DNA of 64,000 nt from Theobroma cacao (GCF_000208745.1 NC_030858.1:14702788-14766787); one strand, 5' to 3'. Positions 41,706 to 53,200 are shown, numbered from the stretch's first letter. Numbers and translations are program-made. Notes: generated from the letters alone by a model not told the origin.

Positions 41706-41963
41706 CTTGCTGTGTAGCTCAAAATTCTTGCAAAAATATTTTTCAAAGAATGTTTTCAGGATTTTTACTTGTTTTAAAGATGAAGAAAAATTTATTTTAA
41801 ATTTAAAATATTTTATGGGGTTAATAAGAAAAATATTTATTGATAACGTAAAATGTTTTACATCCTTTAAAAGGCGTAAGACATTTTTGGGAGAATTAGA
41901 AAAAATACTCTTATATTAAATCTAGTAGTATAAATATGATGAATATTAATATTTAAATTATTT

Positions 41964-42103
41964 AATAGTTTTAAAATATTAAAATATAATTGTTTAAGAA
42001 ATAACTCAATGCAAATAAAACTTTATTATAAANAATAGTTTTAAAATATTAAAATATAATTGTTTAAGAAATAACTCAATGCAAATAAAACTTTTATTTA
42101 TAA
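41964..42103. other. Single-N gap flanked by duplicated sequence
   Basis: The N at 42033 is preceded by a ~60-bp sequence starting AATAGTTTTAAAATATT at 41964, and the same sequence starts again at 42034. This looks like two overlapping contig ends joined without merging. Confidence 0.8.
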
Positions 42104-42419
42104 ATTGAATAAATCTTCTTAATAATTATAATAAAAATATTTCAATGATTGTCATTTAATGAATATATATTTATAAATATAAGTTTTGAATATTTTACAC
42201 GATTGATAAATATTGATATTTTTATAATGTTACAGTTAAAAAATGATGAGGTAGAAATTTTTTTGAAAATTAGAGTTTACTTTCATTATAGATATGTGGT
42301 TAAATGCTTTGAAAAATATTATTATTTATTTTGTCCATTTTCATTTTCTTTCTTAATTTTGATCCAAAATTAGTGAGAACATTTTTGTAATCGATCTTTT
42401 TAATACCCAACTAACATTA

Positions 42420-42718
42420 GATGGTGGAAAATATTTTTCACAGAATAATCCAAATAATAAAAAATATTTTTCACAATTTATCTAAACAATGAAAAACATT
42501 AAATTTTCCTATAAAATAGAAAAAAAATTTCCTCAATAAGTTATTTTCTGGTTACCAAACGGAAACAAACTCTTGCTTGGTAACCGAAAAATAACTTAGA
42601 GAAAATTTTATGTGTAAAAGATTTTACAGAAAAATTTATTTATTTTTATTATTCAGATAAACTTTCAAAAACATTTTCCATTATTTAAATCATTTTGTGA
42701 AAAATAGTTTTCACCATC
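42420..42718. mobile_element. Long inverted repeat, fold-back MITE
   Basis: The left half, from GATGGTGGAAAATATTTTTCACA, is the approximate reverse complement of the right half, which ends TGTGAAAAATAGTTTTCACCATC. The two halves meet around GGTTACCAAACGG and TTGGTAACCG. Each arm is about 140 bp. No target duplication is clear. Confidence 0.65.
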
Positions 42719-43168
42719 CCTCAAAATTTTAAAATGGTATAAATATCTAATTCTCTAACATAAAATATCAATATTCATACATTGTGCAAGACATTCATAA
42801 CTTAATTTTTAATATTAAAAATATTATATTATAATAGAGTAACCAAAAACATACAATATTATAATAGAGAAATAGAAGTCTGGTCTAATAATTGGCATTG
42901 ATGGGCATTAATCACCGTTGTTCTTAGCAATAAGCAGCAAGCAATAGTAAAATGGAGATTATACCTATATATATATATGGGGTATCTTTCTCCTACCTTG
43001 TTAAGACAACTGTGACAGCCGAAATAGCTTGCCAAAACATCAGTTATTTCTAAACAGGATGACTTCTGATCATGTTAAACAACAGTCACTGTTCAATTAA
43101 GTGGGGGCCATTCTCAATCACGGATGCTTGTTGAACAATTAGGATCGGTTGTAGGGTTAGATTTCAGT

Positions 43169-43770
43169 TCATGAACAAATCTTGTTTCTGCATAAATGCT
43201 TCTCCATTGTCAGGTTCATTTGCAAAGGCAGGTTCAATAGAGCTGCTGCTCCCTTTAGGGCCCTAAGACAAATCAATACAGCATCAGTCATAAGAGGAAA
43301 ATCAAGGTAGAAACCATAGCAAAAATAATGGATGGATGGTATTTTCTTTCTGTCGGTTTCATGGGCAAAGTCTGAAATATCTCGTTCAAAAGAAAACTTG
43401 CTTGCTATTATTATCATGTCAATAGCCACAATGCCATGCCGCTGATTTTGATGTACCAAGAGAAGTGATTTTACTTTCTGCAGTGATGTTGAAGACAAGA
43501 CTGTGCAATGAGTTTGGATATAAACAATGAGCAAATAGACTTTTGCTGTGATGTTTTGAACTGTTGTTGAGGTGGAAAACATTTCATGAATGCACATAAT
43601 ACTAATCATTCTTCTTTCCATGTGAAGTAGCAGGTGATTGGTATACAAAAGTCTCATTGTCAAAACAAAAAGAAAAAGGAAGAAACTACTTGGAGGACAT
43701 AAAGAAATTAGCCTTTGTCGCTTTGGTGGTTTGGTTCTAACATCCACCATCTTAACAAGCTCATCATAGT
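43169..43770 (-). other. Exon-like sequence left of the nested retrotransposons
   Basis: Read on the minus strand, a probable last exon starts after TTGTCTTAG at about 43263. It encodes a short Ser-rich C-terminus (GPKGSSSSIEPAF, then MQKQDLFMN and a stop near 43167). Upstream, at about 43770-43690, is a frame with NYDELVKMVDVRTKPPKRQR, which looks like real basic coding sequence. The exact splice donor is unclear. One continuous frame of 226 codons runs through the region, but its middle looks like intron. I do not recognise the product. It may belong with the first-exon candidate at 51150-51204. Confidence 0.35.
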
Positions 43771-44137
43771 TAAGACAAAAAATTTTCATATAAAAATCGA
43801 GAGAAGAAATTTGCTCAAGTAGAAAGAGAACGAGCACACAACAACTCATTAATGGTTTTGCTCTTCATACATAATATTAACAATAAAAAACTGAATAAAA
43901 CAAAGTGAGCACGTTGCACTATTGTTTCCAGTGTAATACCTTACATGACCATCCTTAGCATGACACGTAACTTATCCTAGGAAATGAAATAGAAAACTAG
44001 ACATCTACAAAAATCGGCTCTATATCGAGTCACATGCAACATAAACCTGGGTCTTCTTCTTCTCCAACTTGAAACTTTATTTAGCGCCATCAACAAATAT
44101 AGCAGAACTGTCTCTAAGGTTGGTCTCATTTTCAACA
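43770..44137 (-). repeat. 3' LTR of the minus-strand copia element
   Basis: On the minus strand it starts TGTTGAAAATGAG at 44137, directly after a polypurine tract (AAGGAGGTG). It aligns with 50092-50497. The left limit is uncertain because similarity fades near 43770. Confidence 0.7.
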
Positions 44138-45003
44138 CACCTCCTTGATATCAACCTTAGAGACTCCTAATTTGGTTTTGAGAATTTCAAACTTGTCCTT
44201 GAGATCAACTAGAGCTTTGTCTTCTCCATCATCCTTTACAAGCTTACAATGGAATGCTAAAGGAGTCAAAACAACATTACAAGATTCCAAACTAAACTTT
44301 TTCAACAACTCTCCGGCATACTTACTCTAGTGCACAAGTATAAAGCTTAAACCTTGAAAAAACTCCAAATCAAGGAAATAGGACATCTCCCCCAGGTCTA
44401 ACATATCGAATTCAGATTTCATTTACACTCTGAACTCCTCCAACAGTTCATCATCAGATCCTATGATCAAGAGTTTATCAACATAATATGATGAGTTTGA
44501 TATCTTCCTTGGTGATTTTAAAATATAAAGTAGGTTCATTGTCACTATGGTTGAACCCCTTGGCTCTCAAATAACCATCACTCCTTTTGTACCAGGCTCT
44601 AGAAGCCTATTTGAGACCATAAAGGAATTTGAGGAGTTCGCAAACCTTGTCGTAATTGCATTCTTCTAAGAACCCCTATGGCTGCTTTATACAAATATCC
44701 TCTGATGTAGTTCTGCTCTTTTATTTAGCTACAAGCGCAACCAAAAGTCTTATAGTATCACACTTGGCCACTGAAGTGAATGTCTTTTGGAGCTCTACAT
44801 CATATGTTTGTGCATACCCCTTCACCCCGACCCTTGCTTTAAGCTTGTTCAATGAGCCATCAACATTTAACTTGGTTTAAACACCCATTTTACTCCAATC
44901 ACCTTTTTATTAGTTTGTTTTTCAACTAGGACCCAAGAATGGTTTTTCCTTATCATATCGATTTCTATCTGCATTTGTTGTCTCCACTACTCACCAGAAA
45001 TGG

Positions 45004-45479
45004 TGTTGAGTTTTAGGTTGACTAGAATTCTAGATCTTATTTGATTAGGATTTTTGTTTGTATACAATATTAAGTAGTTGTATGATTTTAAACTTCTTAT
45101 TCCACTTCGAATCCTAATCACATTCTATTTTGAACTTTTATACTATAAAAGTAGATTTCTAGGCTTTAGAATTGCAAGTAGTGCTTTGAGAGCTCTAGAG
45201 AGGGAACATCTTGTAACTCTATCGTTTGCTCTAGGTGGAGCTAGAGTGGTTTGAGTGAATGTTCTTGAGAGGTTATTGAGGAAGAGTGTGCAAGGGATCT
45301 TGGGTTGTTTTGGGAACCATAAAGGTCAATTTATTGTACTTTAAATTCTTAATAATAGAAGAATAGTTTCACTCCGTGGACGTAGGCAAGAGGCCGAACC
45401 ACGTAAATTCTTGTGTTTTTCTGTTTGCTTATTTTCTCTGGATTTTATCTTTGTTGATTCTTGGGCAATTTCCACAACA
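45004..45479 (+). repeat. 5' LTR of the nested element
   Basis: It begins TGTTGAGTTTTAGG and ends TTTCCACAACA. A TATA-like ACTATAAAAG lies near 45140. The primer-binding site TGGTATCAAAGC follows at 45483-45494. Confidence 0.95.
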
Positions 45480-45526
45480 AACTGGTATCAAAGCTTCAGG
45501 TTCGGTAAATTCAAGATTCAACAAGG

Positions 45527-46783
45527 ATGTCGAAAGTTACTAGTTCTGTGAATTTTTCAATTGAGAAGTTTGGTGGGAAGACTAGTTTCACGCAGTGGTA
45601 GAGAAGGATGAAAGATCTCATTGTACAGCAAGGTTTAATGCGCCCCTTGCTAGGAAAGGAGGAAGGGCAACCAGATGACATGAAGGATGTTGAATGGGCA
45701 TAGTTGGAGCAAAGGTGTGTGAGCACTATTCAGCTTTGCATTGGAGATAATGTGTTTAATCATGTTATTGATGAGGATTCTGCTTTAAGATTATGGGCAA
45801 AGTTAGAGAAAATTTACTTGGCGAAAAGTCTTTCTAACAAGTTGCAGCTTAGGCGAAAGTTGTATCGCTTAAAGATGGAGGAGAATGGAGACCTCATGAA
45901 GCATATGAATGAATTCGATGGAATCATTGATCAGTTGAAGAAGGTTGATGTCAAGGTGGAGGAAGAGGAAAATGCACTATTGTTCCTGGCTTCACTTCCA
46001 GACTCCTATGAGGTATTTGTGGAATCTCTTATATGTGGGATGGATACAATAACGTTAGAACAAGCACAAGCAACGTTAATGTCTCGTGAAGCTCGAAAGA
46101 AAAGTAAAGAAGGGGATAGAGATCCAAATGGCTTGGCATTAGTAATTGAGACTAATAGGAGAAAGTCAACTAGTAAGGGATCTAAGGGTGGCAAGTCTAG
46201 ATCCAACAATGTTCAATGCTTTAAATGCAAAGGGTATGGGCATATTAAAAGGGATTGTCCTACAAAAGGGGATGAAAGTAACGAGAACAAAGGTGAGTGT
46301 GCTTTCGTTGCTGAAGGTGATGATTGTGATGTCCTTACAATTTCAGAAAATATAAATGCAAATTCTGATTGGTATTTAGATTCTGCTTCTGCTACTCACA
46401 TATGTTATCAAAAGGATTGTTTTGATTTACTTCAAAAAGGGGTGGTTGGGAATTTGACTTTGGGTAATAAGTCAATAGTGAAGGTCATGGGTATTGGAGT
46501 GGTGAAAATCAAAATGTTTGATGGGGTTGTGCGCTCTTTGGGTGGTGTGGCCTATGTCCCAAACATGCGTAAGAATCTAATATCATTGAGCCTGTTAGAC
46601 TCCAAAGGGTATGGATATTCTGCTTGTGATGGAGTAGTAAAAGTCACACAAGGCGACATGGTCCTGATGAGGGGGAATTTGCATAATGGTTTGTATCGTC
46701 TAGAATGTGAGGCCTCAAAAGGATGGGAACAGTGCACAGGGGATGGTAGCTACCAAAGTGAGATTCATTTGCCAAGAAGGTGA
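45527..46783 (+). pseudogene. gag-protease frame of the nested element, two stops
   Basis: From the ATG at 45527 the frame is interrupted by TAG at 45599 and TAG at 45701, then open to the TGA at 46781. Gag carries the zinc knuckle CFKCKGYGHIKRDCP (C-x2-C-x4-H-x4-C) near 46217-46260. The protease site follows as WYLDSASATHIC near 46372-46405, with DSA rather than DSG. A pre-integrase-like segment (GLYRLECEAS) comes last, and the frame then stops. Both TAG codons stand where Gln (or Glu, in the second case) would fit. No part of integrase core or reverse transcriptase is left. Confidence 0.9.
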
Positions 46784-47116
46784 TGAAAGGTTCCCATGGT
46801 GTAGACGATCGTGAAAGGACGAAAAATCTTGCTAGTAGTGAATTGAAAGGGTCGTCGAGGTCCCTTTCCAAAGTCAATTAGTGCCATTGACTTGACGGCT
46901 ACACAGGTGCATTGGCCGTTTTGTGGAATCAAGTGTTGGACCATGCTTGATTCGGTATGTGTAGTCGTGGTAATTATAAAGGCCAATGATTTAGAAAGTC
47001 TTGTGCTTGGAGAGTTGTTCAAGGTGTTGGAAAGTAGGTAGAGTTAGGAAGTTGCAATTAGGTGCGACTAGTGGAAGAGGTTTAAGGAGTTTGAATTCAA
47101 GTCAAAGGTGGAGATT
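46784..47116 (+). other. Untranslated 3' part of the nested element
   Basis: About 330 bp between the end of the gag-protease frame and the 3' LTR. It has no recognisable domain and ends with a purine-rich tract (AAAGGTGGAGAT) that would prime plus-strand synthesis. Confidence 0.7.
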
Positions 47117-47592
47117 TGTTGAGTTTTAGGTTGACTAGAATTCTAGATCTTATTTGATTAGGATTTTTGTTTGTATACAATATTAAGTAGTTGTATGGTT
47201 TTAAACTTCTTATTCCACATCGAATCCTAATCACATTCTACTTTGGACTTTTATACTATAAAAGTAGATTTTTAGGCTTTAGAATTGCAAGTAGTGCTTT
47301 GAGAGCTCTAGAGAGGGAACATCTTGTAACTCTATCTTTTGCTCTAGGTGGAGCTAGAGTGGTTTGAGTGAATGTTCTTGGGAGGTTATTGAGGAAGAGT
47401 GTGCAAGGGATCTTGGGTTGTTTTGGGAACCATAAAGGTCAATTTATTGTACTTTAAATTCTCAATAATAGAAGAACAGTTTCACTCCGTGGACGTAGGC
47501 AAGAGACCGAACCACGTAAATTCTTGTGTTTTTCTGTTTGCTTATTTTCTCTGGATTTTATCTTTGTTGATTCTTGGGCAATTTCCACAACA
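47117..47592 (+). repeat. 3' LTR of the nested element
   Basis: It matches the 5' LTR at 45004-45479 with 10 differences over 476 bp and no indel. It is followed by the target duplication AATGG. Confidence 0.95.
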
Positions 47593-47599
47593 AATGGCT

Positions 47600-48385
47600 T
47601 TTGAAAAAGAGCTTGGTTCCATGAAAGCCGAATTGCACATGTGGTAAATGTCTTGAAGAGACCCAGTCCTTCTAACAGCAAGACTCTCATCATTTTCATC
47701 TTCATTCTTTGTTTCTTTTTGGCATACCATAGTTGTTACAACATTCTTATTTTCAAAACTTTTAACAAAGGTTGTTTCCCAATTCCACTTCATATTCTCA
47801 TCAAATATAACATCCTTACTCACAAACAATTTTTTGGCTTTAATAGTAAACAAACGATATCCCTTGGATACCTCACTATAACCCAGATGGATGGCTAAGT
47901 CAAATTTTGCATCAAGTTTGGTTCTTCTCTCATCAAGCACCTTTGCATAACATACACAACCAAAAATGTTCAATGAGATATAGAGGATTTAGAGTCATAC
48001 CAGACTTCATGTGGGATTTTGCTTCCTAGGGCTTTAGTTTGAGAAAAGTTTAAAAGGTAGTTTGCTACGTTGACAACCTTTGCCCAAAAAATCTTTGTCA
48101 AACTCTTCTTTAATAATTACACCAACCTTTCTTCATCAAAGTTCTTTTTCTTTTTGCTGAAACTCCATTTTGTCAGGGACTATAAGACACAATGAGTTGA
48201 TGTTTTATACCAAATTGAGTCAAGTACTTCTCAAACTCAAGAGCAGTAAACTCAGTGCCGTTGTCACTTAGAAGAATTTTGATTGTCATGCTCACTTGAC
48301 TCTCAATTCGAGCCTTGAATTTCATAAAGTTACTTAAAGCCTCAAATGTATGCTTGAGAAAGTAAACCCATCCATTCCTTGACAA
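47600..48385 (-). pseudogene. Integrase fragment of the minus-strand copia element
   Basis: Two open pieces, 48385-48173 and 47973-47600, hold the C-terminal half of a copia integrase. LLSDNGTEFTA contains one of the catalytic acids of the core. KLDAKFDLAIHLGYSE and SKDVIFDE are the usual downstream blocks. The frame is broken between about 47973 and 48173. Confidence 0.8.
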
Positions 48386-48781
48386 GTCATCAATAAATAG
48401 GAGATAAACCTACTTCCATTTAGTGACAATGTTCTCATACGCCCTCTAATGTCGATATGCACTAGTTGAATAGCTCTCCATTTACTCATCTTTCAAAATA
48501 GAGTGCGGCCTTGCTTACCGTATTAGCATGTATCATATACACGACAGGTTTGTGCTATGCTTGGAAGACCTTCAATAAAGTTAAAAGAAGCCATTTATTT
48601 CAATGACTCATAATCCACATGGCTGAGTCATCTATGCCACAATTCGGCATCAACAAAGGTGCACTTATAAGCTTTGTGTTCAACTTTCATGTAATTATGT
48701 AATTAAAAGGGAAACATTTATTTCTCATTCCCATAGTCAACAACTCTTTACCAATGGGATCAAGAATACCAAAACAAACTC

Positions 48782-49165
48782 CTATTTAAGTAATTGACCC
48801 ATACTTAAGAGATTTTGACTCACATCAAGTGCCAAAAAACAAAAAACATCAGAGATTGTTTGAACCGCCACAATTCCTACTCCATAAATATGCAAGAAAT
48901 CTCTATTGGCAATCTCCATTTTTGATCTAAAGTTGTTGTCCATCGTGATAAAATTTTCTTTGTTCCCTGTTATATGGTTTGAACATCCATTATCTATAAG
49001 CCAAGTGTCATTATTCTTCAAGCTATCAGAGTTTTTTGCCATGAATAAAACCTTCTCTTCAAAATCCTTATATTGTTCAAAAGTCATCGTTTCGTCAACT
49101 TGAGCCTCTTTAGCTTTACATACTTTCTCAGTGTGACCCATCTGGTTGCAAAACCTACACTTCAC
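48782..49165 (-). pseudogene. Zinc knuckle and protease of the minus-strand copia element
   Basis: The minus-strand frame begins [14 protein letters not shown], a C-x2-C-x4-H-x4-C nucleocapsid knuckle. [13 protein letters not shown] follows, the aspartic protease site with Asn where Ser or Thr is usual. A GAG-pre-integrase-like end ([10 protein letters not shown]) follows. Confidence 0.8.
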
Positions 49166-49684
49166 GTTAGGTCGATACTAGCGAAACTTCTTAGTTTGTT
49201 TTTTTTTTTCTTATAGTATGGACAATGTGGAAACTTGGCTCTCATTTTTCCTTGCCTCTCATGACTCGGTTTCTTCTCTTTATCTTTCTTCTTAGAATTA
49301 GATTGCTTAAAATTCTTGCCACTGGTTCTTACTGCCAAAGCTCCCTCAACTGAACCTTCATATCCAGGGGCTCTTTTTGCTCTTGTGCCTAGAGAGCATT
49401 TACTAAATAAATAAGAGTAAGTTGATAAATGTCCTTTGAATCCTCTAGCGAAGATATCTTTGCTTCAAACTTCCTAGGTGGATTAACAAGGACTTTGTTG
49501 ACAATCTTCCTTTAAGGGAGTTTTAAGTAACTGAAGTTGGTTCACAATTTTCATCCCCTTGTTTGAGTATTCTTTAATACCTTTATTATCCCTCATTTTT
49601 AAAAACTCAAATTCCCTCAAGAAGGTTTAAGACTTGCATTTTCTTAGTTTTATCACTATCATAAAACTCATTCTTCAACTTATT

Positions 49685-49975
49685 CTAATCTTCTTTAGGG
49701 GTTTCATAAGCCATTATCTTGGTAAAAATGGAATATGATACAGTTGAGTGAATACAAAAGAGAGCTTTGAACATTTTTGCAACCTCTTCATTGTGTGGTT
49801 TCATCTGTGCTATTGTTGGATTTGGTTGTCTCAACTCTAGTGGATCACTTCCTACCTCCATAACCTCCCACAAATAAAAAGCATGCAAATATGTTTTTAT
49901 CTTCATTGTCCAAATAGGGTAGTTCTCTCCTACAAATACTGGTGGAGTGGTGGCGTTAAAACCAACTTAAGCCAT
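49685..49975 (-). pseudogene. gag start of the minus-strand copia element
   Basis: The minus-strand ATG at 49975 is followed two codons later by TAA. The frame then holds the gag blocks GENYPIWTMKIKTYL, LWEVMEVG and IFTKIMAYETPKED. The rest of gag, to about 49170, is frameshifted. Confidence 0.8.
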
Positions 49976-50091
49976 GGAGTTTCTTGAACAAGAAAAGTAT
50001 GAGGGGAAAAAGAGAAAAGGATAAAAGATAGAGACTTTCAGGTAAAAAAAAAACAAGTCTTTTTTTGAAAAAATAGGAGTCTTTGAGACCA

Positions 50092-50497
50092 TGAAAGACT
50101 TCATACAAAAGGAAAGAACTTTCATACAAAAATAAAGAGAAGAAGTTTTCTCAAAGAATAATAAGAGAAAGAGCACACAACTTAATGGTTTTGCTCTGCA
50201 TACATATCATTAACAATAAAAAACTGAATAAAACTAAATAAAATAAGGTCAAAGTGGGCATGTTGCAATGATGTCTCCAATGTAGTACCTTATATGACCA
50301 TCCTTAGCATGACATGTAACATATCTTAGAAAATGAAGTAGAAAATAAGACAGCTACAAAACTAGCTCTATGTTGAGTCACATGCAATTTATAATGCAAT
50401 GAAAACTTGGGTTTTCTTTTTCTCCAACTTAAAACTTTATTTGGCGCCATCAGGAAATATAATAGAAAGATCTTTGAAGTTAGTTTCATCTTTCACA
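50092..50497 (-). repeat. 5' LTR of the minus-strand copia element
   Basis: On the minus strand it starts TGTGAAAGATGAAAC at 50497 and ends CTTTCA at 50092. A degenerate primer site (TGGTCTCAAAG, cf. TGGTATCAGAGC) follows directly. It is clearly diverged from its partner at 43770-44137, so the insertion is old. Confidence 0.75.
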
Positions 50498-51149
50498 CCC
50501 CACAACTAAAATCAATTTTTTTCCACTTAAACATTGATTATGAACATGCTTTACCTTTCTTAGCTTTTCAGCTAAGATTAAGTGTAAAACTGTATATAGC
50601 GTTAAATTATATATGTTTGAAAATTGAATTCTTAATTGTGAAAAAATAGCCTCAAAACCCTAGGTAGTGAAGAAACAAAAATTTCAACATTAGCAATGAG
50701 GTAGTGGTGGTGGTTTGCTTGGTGACCATTATGTTTAAAATCAACAACTTTATCACAATGTTTAGGGAACAAAACCTAATTTCAGATTATCCTAGTCTCT
50801 CAACAAAACAAAAAACAAACATACCAAATACCCCTTCCCTTTATATGCAACTAATTTAAGAACCAAGCCATGAAACAAAGTAAAATCAAACATCTTTACA
50901 CATTTAAACTTCAAAATAACCAAAACTGAAACAAAATCTAAACCAAGCCATGAAACAAAGTAATCAAACACCTCAAAAATCACATGTAGCCATGGAAAGT
51001 AGAAGAACTTTGATGACTATGAAAAATATCCAAGCAATAACGAAAGAGAAAGCAACGAGAAAGCGTGTGGGTAAATGGGAATGGTTTGTCAAACATTAAA
51101 CCCATGAAGGAAATTTCAAATTTGAGGGAATAAGGACAATAGAGTACAC

Positions 51150-51204
51150 CTGGCTGAAGGATGAAAGATTTGACATCCTTTCCTTGTCCCTTGAGTTCCT
51201 CCAT
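51150..51204 (-). other. Possible first coding exon of a host gene
   Basis: On the minus strand, ATG at 51204 opens MEELKGQGKDVKSFILQP, with a GTGTAC donor at about 51148. The sequence that follows looks like intron up to the retrotransposon LTR at 50497. I do not recognise the protein. It may join the exon-like pieces at 43169-43770, with the retrotransposons in the intron or in the second exon. Confidence 0.35.
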
Positions 51205-51284
51205 TAATATAGTGGTAAAGCTTCATGCGATGTCATATAGGAAAATTTTTAGCTTTGATCTTGACCAAAATACTTTGTGAACCG

Positions 51285-51700
51285 CATCTCATATATGATA
51301 TAAGTATGATTGTTAAAACTCATATAAGTGTTAAAGTTAATCATTACTAGAATTTTAGCTTAAAATTTTCAAGCTTATGTGATTTAGATTCGAAAAGTTA
51401 TTAGGCTAATGGTGCTTGAGCTTGGATCCTTAAAATTGGTATCAGAGATGTGCTAGCCCAATATGAGCTTCCACATTGCACTAGTGCGATCTTGGTGTTG
51501 TGGAGCTGGTTTTAATCGTGATTGTGTGGCACTTGACAAAGACAGCAAGGATTTGTAAATAGATGAAATTGTATCATGATCTCGCATTTGATGTGAATAT
51601 GATTATTAAAACTCATATAAGGATTTAGGTTAATCATTACTAGTAATTTGAGCTTTAAGTTTTGGAAAGCTACGTGATTTAAACTTGAAAAGTTTTTGAA
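51285..51700 (+). repeat. Direct repeats around a primer-site-like sequence, LTR relic
   Basis: About 110 bp from 51290 (TATGATTGTTAAAACTCATATAAG...) recur with differences from about 51595. Between them lies TTGGTATCAGAG (51436-51447), a copy of the tRNA-Met primer site of plant LTR elements. The arrangement suggests a decayed small LTR element or a TRIM. Confidence 0.4.
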
Positions 51701-53200
51701 TTTGTGGTATTTGAGCCCAAGTAATTGTAATGTGGAGACTCTCAACCAACTTGCAATGTATTATTTATTTTAAGTACAAGTGACTCTAACAGGGTTAGGA
51801 CCCACTGCATGCATGCAATGTAGTAATTTGCCCCATGTAGCGCTAAGCTTCCAAAATTTTGGTTGATGAGTGCTTTGATACTAGCTTTGGAGACTCACAC
51901 CTAATTTATAAGGTATTGTCTACTTTGACTTGAATGGTCCACATTTTATTCATAGAAGGTGTCTTGAGAGTATAAATTCAAGTCTTTAACATATATATCA
52001 TAATGGATTCTCACATATTTCCAATGTGAGATCTAGAGTATCACAACTTGATAAAAAAACTAAAGACAATATGAGAGAGAGAAACCACATAAGTAAAATG
52101 ATAATTTAGATGTAGCCATATTTTATCAATTTTAATTAATTTATTGAAAATCACATTTTCATCAACTTATAGCATTCCTCTAATTTTGATTTTTGATATC
52201 ATAAAAATAAATATTTGAAAAATAATTAAATCATATAAAAAGGAAAAAAACAAGTTAATTAAAAGTCATTTACTAATTTAGAAATATTTTTCTATAAAAA
52301 ATTAACAAATTCATTTACATTATATTGATTATTACAAGTGATTCAACATATTTATAGTTAAGAATTACAACACAGAAGTGATGTTAATAAGTTTTTCAAA
52401 AATTAGAATTCTCTACTAAGAGATTAAAAATAAAATTAATTGAAATCTTGATTATAAATAATATATTACTCTCTCTTTAACTACTTTTAAAAGTTAAAAT
52501 TTACTGTATAAAATTTAAGTGATATGTAATGATGACAATTTATGAAGCAACTATAAGAGCACTTGTGCTACAAGATAGATGTATAAAATTTTATAAACAA
52601 TTGTATAAGAAATTGAATAGGAAAATTGAAGTTAGTGATCATTTTTATAGATTGTTTAAAGAAATTAAAATGAAGTTATTTATTTATAAGGAAGTTATTA
52701 TTCAATCTACAAAAATAAAGTTATTTATAATAATTTAGACACAATAATATTGTTAATATCGCTATTTTTGTAGATTCAATAATAAATTCTTGTTGACTTG
52801 AAGGAAAAGATTTCAATACCTTTGCTTGAACCAAGACAAATCTTCCTCTTACAGCCAAACAAACAAAATAAAAACAATTAACACAAATTTTGTATCATAA
52901 AAATTTAAGAAAAAGAAGCTTTCAAAGTATAACTTGAAATTTGTGGGAATGTATGAACTCAATAAGTCATTTTGAGCATAAAACCAAAACCAATAATTGA
53001 ACAAGATGAGAAATCAACCGATATTTGAAAAAGCAAATTTGAAAATAAAAAAAAATTGTCAAGAAGTGTGGGCTCATCTTCTAAGTTTGGGTTAATTTTG
53101 ACCCTCCATTTCAAATAACTAACAGTATAAAACAAAAATTACCTCCATCAACTTGAAACAAACTGTAAGAATATTTCTTATCTTTATCAACTTCTCCTTT

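Larger units (their letters stand above)
40523..43168. other. AT-rich intergenic region with repeats and a gap
   Basis: It contains a possible SINE-like 3' piece near 40865-40990, an (AT)n run at 41233-41252, a SINE-like fragment near 41625-41705, a single-N gap at 42033 and a long inverted repeat at 42420-42718. No gene is supported. The end, about 42870-43168, may be the 3' untranslated region of the minus-strand exon-like sequence that follows. Confidence 0.5.
45004..47592 (+). mobile_element. Nested non-autonomous Ty1/copia element
   Basis: Two 476-bp LTRs enclose a tRNA-Met type primer site, a gag-protease frame and a short untranslated stretch. The 5-bp target duplication AATGG lies at 44999-45003 and 47593-47597. 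Integrase, reverse transcriptase and RNase H are entirely missing, so the 2.6-kb element depended on enzymes from relatives. The two LTRs differ at 10 positions by my count, about 2%, so the insertion is fairly young. It lies inside the reverse transcriptase of the older minus-strand element. Confidence 0.95.
43770..50497 (-). mobile_element. Decayed Ty1/copia element, minus strand, with nested insertion
   Basis: Related sequences at about 43770-44137 and 50092-50497 are its LTRs. Between them, on the minus strand, lie gag (from 49975), zinc knuckle and protease (about 49165-48782), integrase (48385-48173 and 47973-47600) and part of reverse transcriptase (about 45000-44250). Gag has the GENYPIWTMKIKTYL and YETPKED blocks of plant copia elements. 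RNase H appears to be deleted: the frame passes from the end of RT to a final KLGVS-like segment next to the polypurine tract. Many stop codons interrupt it, including TAA as the third gag codon. A younger element is inserted in the RT at 45004-47592. Confidence 0.85.

Noticed and set aside
43169..43849. A single 226-codon open frame on the minus strand taken as one gene
   Set aside because: Only its two ends look like coding sequence. The middle is pyrimidine-rich and ends in a good splice acceptor, so it is better read as exon, intron, exon, partly overlapping the LTR.
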